A stretch of DNA of 64,000 nucleotides from Aaosphaeria pasadenensis (Eukaryota > Ascomycota > Dothideomycetes > Pleosporales), in NCBI GenBank assembly GCA_022813625.1, contig JAKLMB010000016.1, positions 372,001 to 436,000 on the forward strand. Reading direction: 5' to 3'. How positions within the stretch are numbered: the stretch's first letter is position 1; the number at the start of each line of letters is the position of its first letter. Below are positions 10,932 to 23,287 of the stretch, piece after piece. Below the pieces are notes generated by a model, which saw only the letters and a program-made list of their open reading frames with translations, searched no databases and was not told where the DNA came from. The position numbers and the translations under genes were made by a program.

Positions 10932-11867
10932 TGTAGTGTTAAGCCTGGCAAGGCGCGGGGACGGGTTAGGTACTTAGGAAGTATCCCGTATAGCAAGTGT
11001 AAAGAGGAAGGTGTAAGATTAAGCGAGCGGGTACACGGGTGACGGGAGTAAGCGTTGGAAGTTTTGTGAGGTGACTGCTAAGAAACTAATATGGAGAATT
11101 GGAAGAGTTCGAGAGTATGTGGCGCCGGTGGGAGATTGTGTTTAAATGTACTTGCTACTGTGAAAGAACTTCATCATGAGGCGGTGCAGCGAAAAGAAGG
11201 GTTTTCGAGCGCTACATGGCTACCAGGCAACAGAACACAACCTGCGATCAATCTGCCCTCCTCTTACTGTAGATGGCAGGGGAATATCATCTTCGTTTCC
11301 CTGTCGAGCCTTAGTATTACACTGCCGTACCGTGCTAACCCCATTCGTCAATACATAGCCACCTCGGACGGCGAAAACAACCGCCTCTTATAGGGCCCCG
11401 CAGAGCAATTCCACCCTCCGCAGTGGATAATCTGCAATCACTCGTGCTTCCAGGGAACATGTCGAAACGACTCTTTCTAGAAAATGCTTCCCTTGCACGG
11501 ATTTATCCCCGTTGCGGGAAGTACTTAACTTACCAAGACTCTTTCTTCTCACATCAGCGTGCGGTACCCTGGATATTTCCCTGCAAGGGTTCTCCTCACA
11601 CATATTGCTTTTAGATTAGGGAATCCCGGAATTCATACCTATTTTACCCCAGATTATAGAGAAAGCTATGAGCTTGGTAGATTGGTACTCAATTCCCTGG
11701 GGGCCCGTGAACCGTACGCAGGGGAAGCTTGGGGGGAGGGGGACTTTTTGTTATAAAGAGGTTGCGGGGGGATCATCCGTGGGCACTTTCTGTGGGCTTG
11801 CTACGATTCTTCTTCTTCTCTATTTATTCGAATACCCAAGGGACTTTGTAAAGGTACGGAAAGCATA
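10932..11867. other. divergent intergenic region
   Basis: About 0.94 kb between the divergent HET (-) and aldose epimerase (+) starts. It presumably holds both promoters. A CTTCTTCTT-rich leader sits at about 11806-11822. No gene recognised. Confidence 0.6.
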
Positions 11868-13362
11868 ATGAGGTACTCGTCTTGTTTGTTTGCTGCGTCG
11901 GCGGCGGTAGCTGCTGTCTATGGTGCACCTGAACCGGACGCGGATGGTCGATACACAATTGAGGCAGAGGGCATTCGAGCTCAGGTATGTGTATAGAGCA
12001 GTCTCTTTCAATTGCTTGTCAATGCGAATTGTACTCACAGTTACTGCTTTGTACTTCATGTTTTTCCTCCTCAGAGGACTTGTGGTTGTCCAATGGCCAC
12101 CTGAATCTTTCATGTATCCATGATTGCAATTGAACGACACTGACCAAGCTGACAGTTCATACCCTACGCCGCAACTTTGACAAATCTCTATGTCAAGGGT
12201 TCGTAGCTCAAGACGCATGTCATCATCGCGAACGACCAATGTAAGCTTACAAATAATAGATAAGAACGGTGTCGAGCGCGACATTGTGCTTGGCTATGAC
12301 AACACCTCGTTTTATCGTGAGTAGATAGTCAATATGGTTTTCGTCTCAGAGCTTGACTGATTTGCCTTCAGCCGTCGATCCGGGCCATCCCGTTTACAAT
12401 GCCATTCCTGGACGTTATGCCAACCGAATTGGCAACGGTACCTTCACGATTGACAACACGACATATCACACCGTGAAGAACGATGGCCCGAACACGCTCC
12501 ACAGCGGCCCCAACAACTGGTCGTTCAACTTCTGGAAGGTCGGCAAGCTGACCAAGAAGTCCATCACCTTCACGTACCACGACCCAGCCAACAGGACAGT
12601 CGGCATGCCAGGTGCCATCGACGCCAGCGTGACCTACTCCGTCTCGAAGAACAAATGGAACATCGAGATCGACGCTGCGTCCCTCGACGTCAAGACCCCC
12701 ATCCAAGTGACACAGCACACCTACTTCCAGCTCGACGCCTTCTCCAACCCCAACGGCAACCGCACCATCTGGAACCACACCCTCCACATGCCGTATGCCA
12801 AGCGCGTGATGGTCGCGGACGCCAACGCCCTCCCCACCGGCGAGATCGCAAAGGTGCCCGAGAACGCCATCGACGACTTCTGGTCGAAGCCCCACCAGCT
12901 GGGTTTCGCGTCCGGCAACAGCAACTTCGAGAACCACTGCGGCGGCGGCTGCCACGGTTACAACGGCAACTGGGCGCACGACGACGACAGGCCGAGGGAC
13001 GCGGTCGTCGCGACGCTCGCCAGCGCCTGGAGCGGCATCAAGGCCGACCTCAGGACCAACCAGGACGGCATCGTCATTTATACTTGCAACTGGAACGACG
13101 GGAAGTCCGAGTTCAAGGACACACAGGGTACCGGAAAGGCCAACCAGACGGATAAGTTCATTCCCAGGGACGGCTGCATCGCCATTGAGTCGCAGGACTA
13201 TGTCGACGGAATCAACCAGTAAGTCTCACAACTTTCCACAGTATTGGAGTGACCATTGCTGACTTGGCGGGTAGTCCAGAGTGGGGTCGTCTTAAGAAGC
13301 AGATCTTCGGACCTGGTGACAAGTATCACTGGCAGTCGTCTTGGACTTTTGGAACGCTTTGA
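11868..13362 (+). CDS. secreted aldose 1-epimerase (mutarotase)
   Basis: Galactose-mutarotase-family enzyme interconverting alpha and beta aldose anomers; a signal peptide (residues 1-20, ending AVYGA) suggests secretion. Five exons, 11868-11984, 12156-12198, 12260-12316, 12372-13218 and 13275-13362, give 383 residues. The 43- and 57-nt exons are unusually small, yet every join keeps phase and family sequence (GRYANRIGNG, NTLHSGPN). Expected catalytic residues are visible: His in TQHTYFQLD and the C-terminal Glu in CIAIESQDYVDG. The last exon begins inside the codon after GIN and ends with SSWTFGTL. The large exon is GC-rich, which creates long spurious frames on other strands. Family firm; the physiological sugar is unknown. 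Confidence 0.9.
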
Positions 13363-15599
13363 GCGAGGGTAGTCTATTGGATCGGCGGCGTCTATGGGGG
13401 TTCGTGATGATTAGTTCAATGAGGGGGAAGAGAGGGTTACTTGATCGGCCAGAATAGGGACCTTGTAAATGGAAATAGAAGTCCCTAACAATGAACTCTT
13501 CACCGACCGATGTGAATGCAATGCATTTGTTCTTTGATCATCCGAGCTTTTCATGTCCAAGGTGATCTCTCTGGATGTCTTACTCTGTTCGTTTCAATCG
13601 ATGTGGGAAGATGCCATAGATCAACTGTCCAGCGACTCCGTTATTGGCTAGCAAGATATAAACCACGATGATGGATGTTGCTCCACAGAATGTATGGTCA
13701 ATTCCAAGTTATGAAAGTCGATTCGCTCTTCCTGTGAAAGCGCCATGGAGAGAAGAAATTCAAAGCCGATTTTTTTTCCAATTGGAACGTTTCGTAACAT
13801 TGGTAATGAGTTAGACCCCAGGGCATGTTACAATGTTGACCGAAGAGATAAATTCCTTTTCCCTTTCTCCATGCACAGCGACGAATCAGGTTGCCGCGTT
13901 TAGCATAAGTCAGCAGCAGTGGAGGATTCAGGTTATACGATGGTGGAAGCTTAGTAAGTGTTGGGCTAGATTATGCGTTGACGCCAGAATGACCATGAGA
14001 GTTAGTAGAAAATTGAAGAGTGTATACATGTCATCTTGATACGGTATACGCAGGTACGGCATAAGATACTTGGTTGTAATTACTCGTATGAGGAGTAGTC
14101 AGTGGGTGGAAGTGGGCGTTGATCTTGGGCCTGATAAGATGGATGATGGATGATGGATGATGGATGGTTGGAGTGGAAGGATGACGTGTAGAAAGGGTCT
14201 ATCCTGATTCGGGTTAGCCCAGTGCGTGGCCTCTGGTGCCGAATTGGGGGATGATCTGTGGAGGGGAATGGAATGATTGGAATTGAATTGAATTGGTGAT
14301 TATTGAATGGGCTGTTCTTTGGAGGAAACATTACTGTTGTTGCTTGTTCTGGACCTGTCCATGCTGATTTGGGCTGAAAGAAGAGCAGTAACGGTGACGA
14401 GTACGGAGTACACACAATAGATGGATTATGGAGTAGATAGTGGCTGAGCGGGCGCGTGTATGCACTTCCCCGCGGCGTGCCGGGCTGGCTGGACAATGGG
14501 CGCGCGGTGCCTTGGAAGCCAAGCAGATCAAGCTCAAAGGTCCAGCCAGAGCAGAGAATGGAGCTCTTCCTCACACTTTGGAACTTGTAGAAGAGTTGAT
14601 CAATATATCTCGTATGTCGTAGTAGTGGTAGAGTTTATGAGGAGTAGTACTAGTTGTCGTAGTAATCGTTACTTGAGTGACGGAAGTAATTACGCTTATT
14701 GTTAGTGTTACTGGCTACAAGCTGGTAACAAGCTGGTAAGTATTTGTATTACAGAATGATGAACTCGACCCGGGTCGGTCGCGCCTTCCTCCCCTCTTTC
14801 TGCCCCCCCCATCCCCCCGGTTCCTTCCCCTTCCTTCCTTCCATGACTGTGTGTTTGCTACTTGTACGAGGTACATCCATCGGCCCTACCAATAACCCGA
14901 CATCTCTTGTACCCAACCCAACTCATCAAGAAATCAAGGCACACCAGAGTCAGAGGCTCTTAAAGGAAAACACGGCAACAGGAGGAAAAGGGCAAAGCCA
15001 GAAGAGGAAGATCGACCAGCCAAGATTTCTGGCATTAACTACAAGGTAATACCTAACCTTTCACTCGTATGCATGTTGGGTTAAACCCTCCTCCTAGCCA
15101 TCATCGACATCACACCTCCACCTACTACTTACTACTCACTCTTCTTCTTCGTTCCTCTCCCACACTTCCTCCTCCACTCTCTCACCCACCCAATCCAGCC
15201 CTCGCGCGACCATCCTCAATCCCCTCATCCTACCTCTCCATTGTCTCATCCACTGCGCATGCGACCTACAACGGCAATCCGCGACCCCTACCCGCGTCCG
15301 CCCGCCCGCATAACCTCCACCCATCAATCCATGACAACCGCGTAGCCATCTTGCGTTCGCATCTTGCCTCAATCTATCATGTCCTTGTGACACGCCTTAT
15401 CTTTCTGAACCCCCCCTCCCCACCCACCCATTCACACATCTCTCACCGATAATAATAACGACACCTCCGATTTCGCGACTTCCTTCGCATACGAACCCAT
15501 CAAGCCTTATCGAAGGAGAATCCACCTCGATCCTCACCTCGCCTCGCCTTTCCTCTAACTCATCGATAATCAAAATAACACCACAAAAGATTCCTCGAC
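13363..15599. other. long intergenic region and CT-rich leader of the Sip5-like gene
   Basis: About 2.2 kb with no recognisable gene. It contains an ATGG/ATGATGG repeat at 14139-14167, one exact TACGGAGTA at 14402-14410, and from about 15100 a very C/T-rich tract reaching the next start, as expected of a long promoter and 5' leader. Confidence 0.6.
14139..14167 (+). repeat. (ATGATGG/ATGG)n simple repeat
   Basis: Short tandem array of ATGG and ATGATGG units in intergenic DNA. No function suggested. Confidence 0.8.
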
Positions 15600-18327
15600 A
15601 TGGGAAATAGTCAGGCAAAAGAGGCCCACGCAGGTCCACGGAACCAGGGCCATGTTGCTGGCTCTCGCATGCCTCCTGCCTCCCCCACCGGCAATGCTGG
15701 TGGAGGTTCCTCACACTCGCGCTCCCACAGCGGCGTGTATGGATCAAGATCGGGACGAGGAAGTAGACCCGATCTGTCGTTCCTCGGAATAGGAGGGTCT
15801 GAAAGGGAAAGAGAGCGGGATCGCGATCCGGCTACCGAACCGCGTAGGGAGACCAAGGTTGAGCGCGAAGCTCGCAAGCTGGAGAAAGAGCGGGCTCTAA
15901 GAGCTCAGGAGCGAGAGCGCAGCATTCGGGAAGAGGGCGTCGATGGCGGTTATCTGGTCACATTGGGTACCTACACTGGCCCAGAGGACTTTAGTAAACC
16001 AGTTGTGCGGCAACTGCAGGTAAGGCTAGAACAGGCCACGCGCATTTTCGATTTCTCACGATAGACAGATTGAGCGGCGGCTTGCTCCCTTCTGGAAAGG
16101 AATCAACGACCATTCGGACAATTGGACCGAATATCAACTTGTAGCGGTAGTAAACGATCTGCCTTTGCCTGCTGCTGACGAAGTGCCACCCGAAGAGCCA
16201 GACAGAACAAACAACCTGAGCCCCGATTGGAATCCTCGAGGTTCCAACCCCAACATCAATAACCTCACAGTCCCTATCTCTGGCCGATCCATGTCACAGA
16301 ACTCGGATCGCTCAGCAAGTCTGTCTCCTTCGCATCCGGCATTCTCGCTTCCTTCCCCTACCTCTCCAATCGCTGCATCAGGCTCTTCGTCCCCATTCTT
16401 CCGTGGCCGTGCTAAGACTCTCGCTGCTCTGACCACCGGATCCCGCAATAGTTCGCAGACTGATATGACGCCACAAGAGATACAATTGCCCAAAGATCCT
16501 CACGTGAACGGTCAACGCATCGAAGCTTTCCTCTATAAGAATGCATCAGAGTGCCCTATCTGTTTCTTGTACTACCCTCCCTATCTCAACAAAACCCGCT
16601 GCTGCGATCAACCGATCTGTTCCGAGTGCTTTGTGCAGATAAAACGTCCCGATCCCCATCCACCGGAGCACCACGGCGATGAAGGCGAGTCCGCTCCGCC
16701 TGCAGATTCGCAGGAGGACAATCAACTAGTGTCCGAACCTGCTGCGTGTCCATTTTGCGTCCAGCCCGAGTTTGGTATCACTTATGATCCTCCACCCTTC
16801 CGAAGAGGCTTGGCGTATGCTAGTCAAAGCAACAAACTCGCAAGCGCTGCTTCTGCGATGTCGTCTACAACATCTTTGGGCTCAACAGCGCTCGTGTCGC
16901 CGGGAAGAAGACGAGCAACGTCCTTGGCGGCTAACGATTCAACCGTGATAACGACAGACCGTGTGCGACCGGACTGGGCGAAGAAGTTAGCAGATGCGCG
17001 GGCACATGCGTTGCGCAGAGCAGCCGCAGCGACGGCTCTGCATAACGCTGCCTATATGATGGGTAATTTACAGGCTTCAGATAGCCGAGGGTTTAGCCTT
17101 GGGAGAAGAAGACGAACCACGTTATTTGGGAACGACAGTGCGGGCAGCAGTGGTCGAGGGACCCCTCGACTGGAAGGCGATGCATCAACTTCGGGGGCTG
17201 GCGCTCCGGGTAATGAGGGTCAGGCAGGTAGGGCTGATGGCCAGTCTGACCTGACCGCTGGACGCCAGAGTTCGAGACGAGGCACTCGACTAGAAGATCT
17301 TGAGGAGCTCATGATGATGGAGGCCATACGCTTGAGTCTTGCAGCAGAGGAAGAAAGGAAACGAAAGGAAGAGAAAGAGGCGGCCAAGGAATATAAGAAA
17401 GAGGAGAAGAGAAAGGCTAAAGAAGCCAAGAAGGCTGAGAAAGCAGCACGTAAGACTGGATTTTTCCCAGCTTCAAGTATGGAAGCAGACAGTGATGCTC
17501 AGGTTTCCAGTTCGGTGACACCGGCAGGTAAAGGAAAGGGTGTGGATCGATCAGGCGGCTCGGTCGGTTTCAACCCCTTAAGCGAACCCACATCCACCTT
17601 GAACTCAGAGAGCCCCAAGGATGCTCCACAAAAGCACCTGGAACAAAGCCGTGCACAGATACAGAAAGAAACTCTGGAATCAGGCAAGGCGTCTCCATTT
17701 GAACCCTTTAGCGAGGCTTCATCCCACCGCTCCGCTCTGCGCCAGATATCGAACGATTCCTCGTCCGCATCCTCTATCACAGACTCAGTGCAGGATTCGT
17801 TCCAACAGGGAGGTCCAGTCGAAGCTTCAGGGTCCACCTATGGACAAAGTCCCAATGCGTCTGGTGTTAGTTTGAACGAGACACCAGAAGAAAACAACCC
17901 AGACACTGAGCCCATGTTCAATTTCCGGAGACTCGAGGATGTGATCGCTACTGACAGCAAAGAGGGGTCAGATGGTCCACAGTTCATCGAAAACATTGCG
18001 GATACCACAGAAATTGCTAAGACTGGTTCGACAAATAAATCTGACCCTGTGCTGAATGGTGAAGGAGCGGAACACACCACCACCGACACTGCAGTTGACC
18101 CTTCTCAAGACAAGTGTGGAAGCCACATAGAATCTCAGCCTTCGGAGGCTCTAGAAGAAAGCGTTTTGACCATCCGGCCGGCGAAGGCATCGGCAGAAGA
18201 GGACGACGCCATCGAACCAGTACCACAGGTCGAGGCAGTACCCAACGAGACAGCAAAGGGGCTGGACTCCAAGCATGTGGGGGACATTCATACAGTCAAT
18301 TCCCTAGGCCAGCAGCCTATCCAATAG
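15600..18327 (+). CDS. Sip5-like zinc-finger protein
   Basis: Homologue of yeast Sip5, a protein reported to interact with the Snf1 kinase and its phosphatase regulator; function in moulds is poorly defined. Exons 15600-16019 and 16069-18327, with a 49-nt phase-0 intron, give 892 residues, longer than yeast Sip5. The N-terminus MGNSQ fits an N-myristoylation signal. Residues 71-118 are highly charged. The conserved core starts at [17 protein letters not shown]-like cysteine set begins CPIC (302-305), continues with [11 protein letters not shown], and closes at CPFC (367-370). Around 551-568, [18 protein letters not shown] resembles a ubiquitin-interacting motif, followed by a Lys/Glu coiled coil. 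The last 300 residues are disordered, Ser/Glu-rich. Convergent with the SDR gene. Confidence 0.87.
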
Positions 18328-18924
18328 AGTGGCACTCAGACAATGCATCATGGTGTTTTTTTTTTATGTTCTTCTCATTGCAACTAAAGGGACAATTGTT
18401 GGCGTTAAAGGGGTGGGCTGCCGTATTATCAGATATGATCTTTTGTCACACCATTTTCCTTTCCTCAATTTTCCTTTATGTCTCATTTACAACAACCTTC
18501 GAGCGCGGGTTAGCGAAAGCTTCCGGCAAAGATGGTGGGTGGTTTTCTCCTGATAGGAAGGGTTATTCCATGGTAGCCAATGAGAGAAATTGCAGTGTGT
18601 GCTGGAGGTAGACATCGTACAATATCACAATAGGTACCCGGTTGAAATCCCGGAGCTTCACTGAGCAAGTTTCGGAGACTATCGTTGACATGTTTTGAGT
18701 GAGATCAGTCGGTTGGGGACGTCGAACGGCGAACGTCGTGGCAGTCTCCCAGTACTACTATATGCCGGGCCAGAAATGAGTGACTGGTCGAACTTGCTCA
18801 AGATCTACCCTCGTACAACCGACATGCAGCACAAGGAAACCAACGAATTGCCCATCAGACTTCAAAATCCCACACTGCGTCTCAACTTCATCCATATCCC
18901 TCTCCCTCCACTCCACAAACCCCT
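18328..18924. other. convergent 3' region
   Basis: About 0.6 kb between the convergent Sip5-like and SDR genes. It includes a T-run near 18357-18364, probably 3' UTR. No gene recognised. Confidence 0.6.
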
Positions 18925-20225
18925 TCAAACCCACGCCTCACTCATCTCCCGCAAACTCACCTCCAACCCCGTCCACCCCTCCCCACCCCCCTTAACCCAC
19001 CCCAACACCTCCTCCGCCCTCGCATTCGGCACCGTCATAAGATCCCTCCTCTCGTCCGCCGGATCGTCCTCCGGGAACGCCCTCCCCGGGTAGATGCGCC
19101 GGAAGATTCCCAGTACCTTGTCCCAGTGAAACGGCTCCGCGAACCCGAACAGCCGTTCGTTTGACACGTCGGCGTGGATGAGCGCCGAGACGTGCAGGAG
19201 TGCGGTGTCGATGGTGTCGATGAAGTACTCTGTCATCACTGCGTCAGTGGTTTGATGTTTGTGGTGGGGGTGGGGAATGGGGACGTACGCGGTGGAATCC
19301 GACTGCGGTGCAGGTCCCACAGTTCGCCTGTGAACGCCGCGTGCGCCCACGCGATGGTCGAGGGCGTGCCTTGCTGTGTGGGGATCAGGACTTTGCCGTA
19401 GTTTGCGTTTGGGAGCTGACGGTTTCGATTAGCGTTAGCGGTGCCTTGAGAAACAGAAAGAGAGAGAGAGTATGTGTGTGTGCGGAAGAGGGGGAGAAAA
19501 GGAGGGGGAGGGGGGACATACGACAGAGTTAAACACGAAGCCCGGCTTCTCCTCGCCGACGAACTTCCACATCGCGCGCTCGGCGGCCGTCTTCAGCGCC
19601 GCGTAGTTGTACATGCCCCTCAGTTCCTGGGGCTCGTCGGCCGGGTAGTCGAAGGCTTTCTCGACGGCTACGTCGTTGAAGCTCGACGCGTCGATTGAGA
19701 ACTTGACGTTTGGCTTTGGGATCGTGGCTGCGATGGACGACGACGTGAAGACGAAGCGGGTTATCGTGGGCGTCTTGGCGGCTGCCTTTGCGGCGTTGAG
19801 GGCGCCTTGGACGGTCAGGGGGACGAGGACTCTGGCGTCGGGCCCGTGGAGGGGCGACGCGACGTGAATGAAGCCGTAGGTTCCTGGGTTTGCTGTCAGT
19901 GGTGCTTCGTGGGATCTCGTTCAAGACTGCTGAAGAGAGATGTGAAAGGGGTGGAAGGGGTTTGTATGCCACCTTTGACAACATCGTCGTAGCAGCCTTC
20001 TACAGCCATGTCGGGGACGGCGACGAGCTCGAATTTAGCAGCGTCTTGCTGGCTGTACTTGTCGTCGAAGTACTCCTTCAGCCACTTGCACTTCTCGACG
20101 TCGCGGACCGCGCCGCGGACATTGTATCCGCGGGTGAGGAGCTGGTCGGCGATGTGGCTGCCGATGAGACCATTGACTCCAGTCACGAAGACCCATGAGC
20201 CTGGTTGCAATGCGAGCTCTGGCAT
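18925..20225 (-). CDS. NAD(P)-dependent extended SDR (dihydroflavonol reductase/epimerase-like)
   Basis: Extended short-chain dehydrogenase of the NAD-dependent epimerase / aldehyde reductase / dihydroflavonol-4-reductase group; substrate not predictable. Four exons, 19973-20225, 19522-19883, 19289-19415 and 18925-19229, give 348 residues, standard for the group. The nucleotide-binding motif is VTGVNGLIGSHIADQLL near residue 14. HVASP and FVFTSSSSI follow, with catalytic Tyr/Lys in YAALK. Donors are GTGGCA, GTATGT and GTACGT. The second intron (19416-19521) carries an AG/TG dinucleotide run that acts as the pyrimidine tract on the coding strand. The third join yields PPQYFID and was chosen by phase. 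Cytosolic; no secretion signal. Confidence 0.88.
19457..19482 (+). repeat. (AG)n(TG)n dinucleotide repeat inside an intron
   Basis: AG units followed by TG units inside the second SDR intron. Length variation here could affect the splice-site pyrimidine tract on the minus strand; this is an inference. Confidence 0.7.
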
Positions 20226-20929
20226 GGTGAAGATGTAGAGAAGAAGCGGGGTGGGTGGTGGTTGTTCTTCAAGGGGATGGAAGGGTGAACGTGATGATGT
20301 AAGCAAAAAGGGGTAAGGCACAAAGTGTCGTAAAAGTGTGGGAAAAATTAGTAAACGTATCAAGACAATCTCACAAAGATTTTGAGAGTGAAATCATTAG
20401 TGTGGGAGTGGAGGAAGTTGGAGGGAAATGGGAGTGTTTAAATACTTGGGGTGGTGGGAGTGCTGGAGGCGGGGGATGCGGACGGCAGAATCTGACCAAT
20501 ACCGCTTGCCGAGCACCCTGTGATTACGCCGCGTCTTTCGGGTGTGCAGCGAATTGCAGGAAGGCTGGGGGTATCTGGGATGCCTTGCTCAGCGATCGGG
20601 GTGAAAAGGGTCATAAGTCAGTGGTCATGGGTCTTTGAAAATTGAAGGTTAGGAGATTGGTGATGGCCTGTAGCATTACATGGGCCAATTTTCGAGTAAC
20701 ACAACAACCACTTGAAAGGATGAGAAGAACTCGATCCAGAAGCAAGAGATATAAGGAGATCTAAAAAGACAAGCCCTACTAATTAGGAGATTTCATGCAT
20801 GCTAGGCACCTAGTGTTCTGCCATGCCACATGAGCATTGAATTCCTCACATCGCTCTACATAAGATGACCATTGACTATTTTCATTATCCACTGTACAAA
20901 CCACCACTGCTATGCTGCTGGAAATGCCA
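20226..20929. other. intergenic region upstream of the SDR
   Basis: About 0.7 kb holding the SDR promoter and the 3' end of the lipid-kinase-like gene. No further gene seen. Confidence 0.6.
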
Positions 20930-22225
20930 TTACACGGACGCAATCTCAAGCACCCTCCTTGACTCCTTTCGCAACTCCACCCAGCCATCCTTATCCACGC
21001 GAACGATCTTACCATCAATGCAAATACGACGCCATCTTGCATCTTCCTCTCTGCCCTCGAATTGAATGCGCAACCCGTCGATAGCTTCGTAGCGTACTGA
21101 TGGATCATCCACATGCTTCCCACCTTGATATGCCAGTCCCATGATCCTCATCGCTTCATCTCCACTCGCCGGACCAAAGTGGATGAGGTGTAAACTTCCG
21201 TCCAGAGGCTTCGTAGAGGGCGATATTGTGAACGGCTTCTCGAGATTGGAGACCATGGTTGCCAGAACGTACATGTGTTCCTCCGTCGGGAGATCTTCCC
21301 GGCTGTTGCCTTTCAGGACAGAGACTTTGGCCTTGTAAGGGTGAGGCGGAGACCCGTCCGCGGGATACAATGCCTCCTTAGCAGCCATCTTGAACCTGTC
21401 GATGCCGAACTTGCGGTACTCGGTGGTGTCGCTGTCTGCTACGAGTGAGGCATGCATGCCCCAGCTGCCAACGACTGTTCCGTGTAAGGCCTGATGGCCG
21501 GTTTCCGGGTCCCTAGGGAGTTCTAGCTCCTTGCGTGCTTCGTCTGCTAGTAGTCGAGATCCGGAGGAGAAAGAAGCTGTGAATATCGGAAGCGATTCAT
21601 ATCTATTGGAGGTCAAAGCCCGGAGGCCCCATGTGTTCTCTCTACCAGCGACTATCGAGTGATAGAGCGCATTCGCGGTACCTAGCGGTAACAGAACGAC
21701 CTGGGGAGGAATGTATGAGGTAGACAATGGCTGAGATGAGAGGCCGTTCACCAGGTCGATTATCCCGCCATCTCCGGACAGAAGGATGATACGCAGTGGT
21801 CGACCGGTGTTGGCGATCGGAAAGAAGACATTATTTGTGAGGTCCAGTATGCTTGACTCGGACTCTGTCGTGTGGATATGGAATTTCTCCGATTGCTGTG
21901 GAAAAAGAGCGGAGAGGATCGGTTTGGTGGATTCGTTGTAGAATCTCTCGGCTTCTCTCTTTCCTGATCCGGTAGATATCAAGACGTGGGTCTCTTCCGG
22001 TGTAGTGAACGCTTGGGGATTGGGAACATCGGAATTGAAGGTGGACTTCTCCTTGAAAATAATGGTGGGGAGCTTTGTAGGATCGGTAGGGTCTTGCTCC
22101 ACATAGATGATAGTGGAAGCCGAACCATCTTGGTCGGGCACAACTGCTACCAAATCTTTACTGTCTATGGCGACGTCGTCTCCCCCACTAGTTCGAAAGG
22201 TGAAGTGCTCGGGTTGAGTAGTCAT
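20930..22225 (-). CDS. diacylglycerol/sphingosine-kinase-like catalytic domain protein
   Basis: Protein with a DAGK-type catalytic domain, the family that phosphorylates diacylglycerol or long-chain bases with ATP. Single exon, 431 residues from the ATG at 22225; an in-frame ATG at 22270 would add 15 residues. The nucleotide-binding signature is clear: LRIILLSGDGG (SGDGG 150-154) and VVLLPLGTANAL (180-187), with HVLISTGSGKREAE at about 80-94 at the domain start. A later WGMHASLVADSD block matches the second conserved lobe of these kinases. It lacks the long N-terminus and membrane segments of yeast Lcb4. Specificity is open; an orphan lipid kinase is the cautious call. Confidence 0.82.
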   Translation of the reverse strand: MTTQPEHFTFRTSGGDDVAIDSKDLVAVVPDQDGSASTIIYVEQDPTDPTKLPTIIFKEKSTFNSDVPNPQAFTTPEETHVLISTGSGKREAERFYNESTKPILSALFPQQSEKFHIHTTESESSILDLTNNVFFPIANTGRPLRIILLSGDGGIIDLVNGLSSQPLSTSYIPPQVVLLPLGTANALYHSIVAGRENTWGLRALTSNRYESLPIFTASFSSGSRLLADEARKELELPRDPETGHQALHGTVVGSWGMHASLVADSDTTEYRKFGIDRFKMAAKEALYPADGSPPHPYKAKVSVLKGNSREDLPTEEHMYVLATMVSNLEKPFTISPSTKPLDGSLHLIHFGPASGDEAMRIMGLAYQGGKHVDDPSVRYEAIDGLRIQFEGREEDARWRRICIDGKIVRVDKDGWVELRKESRRVLEIASV

Positions 22226-23287
22226 GGTGACTACAATGTGGAGGCTATCGATTGCAGGTGTGTAGAACAACTAACCATGCGAATAGATGGACAATTGTTG
22301 TTTTGCTTAACAATCATAAGATGTACGGAGTAATAGCCACGATAACTGGATGCTGTCGTGCTTCAATACGCAATTCGTCTGGGGCTTCCCATTCGACTCG
22401 CTTAGCATGACCCACTCGGCTGGCTATACCCGTATAGTAGTAGTTACATTCATTACTAGACTAGCCCAAGAGGCGCAGTGGCCTTGTATTGAACACTAAT
22501 AATACACAGTAGATAGGTACCTACCAATACAGTCATTTAGGTATTTTTGTATACCTCCCAATGTCTGTCTTCGTACCCTCGTATGAACTTGAGACAAGTA
22601 TTGTCAAACTCATGCACATGGAACGACATGAATACATTTTATCAGGACAATTGTTGAAGTGGGTGTGAATATTTACTTCGTAGTCTGCTGAGGGACTACT
22701 ATCGCGGCAAGCTTACCGTGGGGTTAGGCATACCTCGCCTCGTACGTAGTTCCTTGTGCGACAGTGGCCTTACGTCATCTTTCGTCGGGTCGTGCTCTCC
22801 ACCAACCAACTTCTTGCTAGGCAAGCTTGCTCTGCTCTGCTCTGTGCTCTGCTACTCTCTGCTCGTTCCCAGCTCAGCCGGTCCCTTCGATCGTCTGTCT
22901 AACAATCACCCACCATCACGCACTACCATTTACCACCATCACTACCATTACGGCCCTACCAATTGAGGCGTAACGCCACCAGAAACGCCCTCAGCTATAA
23001 TTCAATCACCATACCTCAGCCTCACCCTAGAAGATACTTCTATCAATTGAAAAGAAAAACCATCCCGTCGCTTTCCACTCAACACCACGAATCTCAACAC
23101 CAAATCCCCAACATCACCACCACCACCACCACCAGGTCTCCCCGGACCAAATCTCACGCGGCTCACCCGCACCATCCGGGCAGAACAACCTCCCCTCGCA
23201 TGAGCGCCCGCAGCACATAACCCCCCTCTCCCCTCACAACCACACAACAACAACAACACCGACAACTCCAACCCCCCAACCTCCACC
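22226..23287. other. divergent promoter region
   Basis: About 1.06 kb between divergent lipid-kinase-like (-) and membrane-protein (+) genes. It holds an exact TACGGAGTA at 22324-22332, GGTACCTACC-like sequence near 22516, a (CAC)n run at 23115-23134 and a C/A-rich leader before 23288. No gene recognised. Confidence 0.6.
23115..23134 (+). repeat. (CAC)n microsatellite in 5' leader
   Basis: Trinucleotide CAC run about 155 bp before the ATG at 23288, in a C/A-rich leader. Confidence 0.8.

Noticed and set aside
12368..13155. Long frames on both strands over the aldose epimerase exon (203 aa minus, 166 aa plus)
   Set aside because: GC-rich exon leaves other frames open; compositions are Gly/Val or Arg/His-rich and lack domains.
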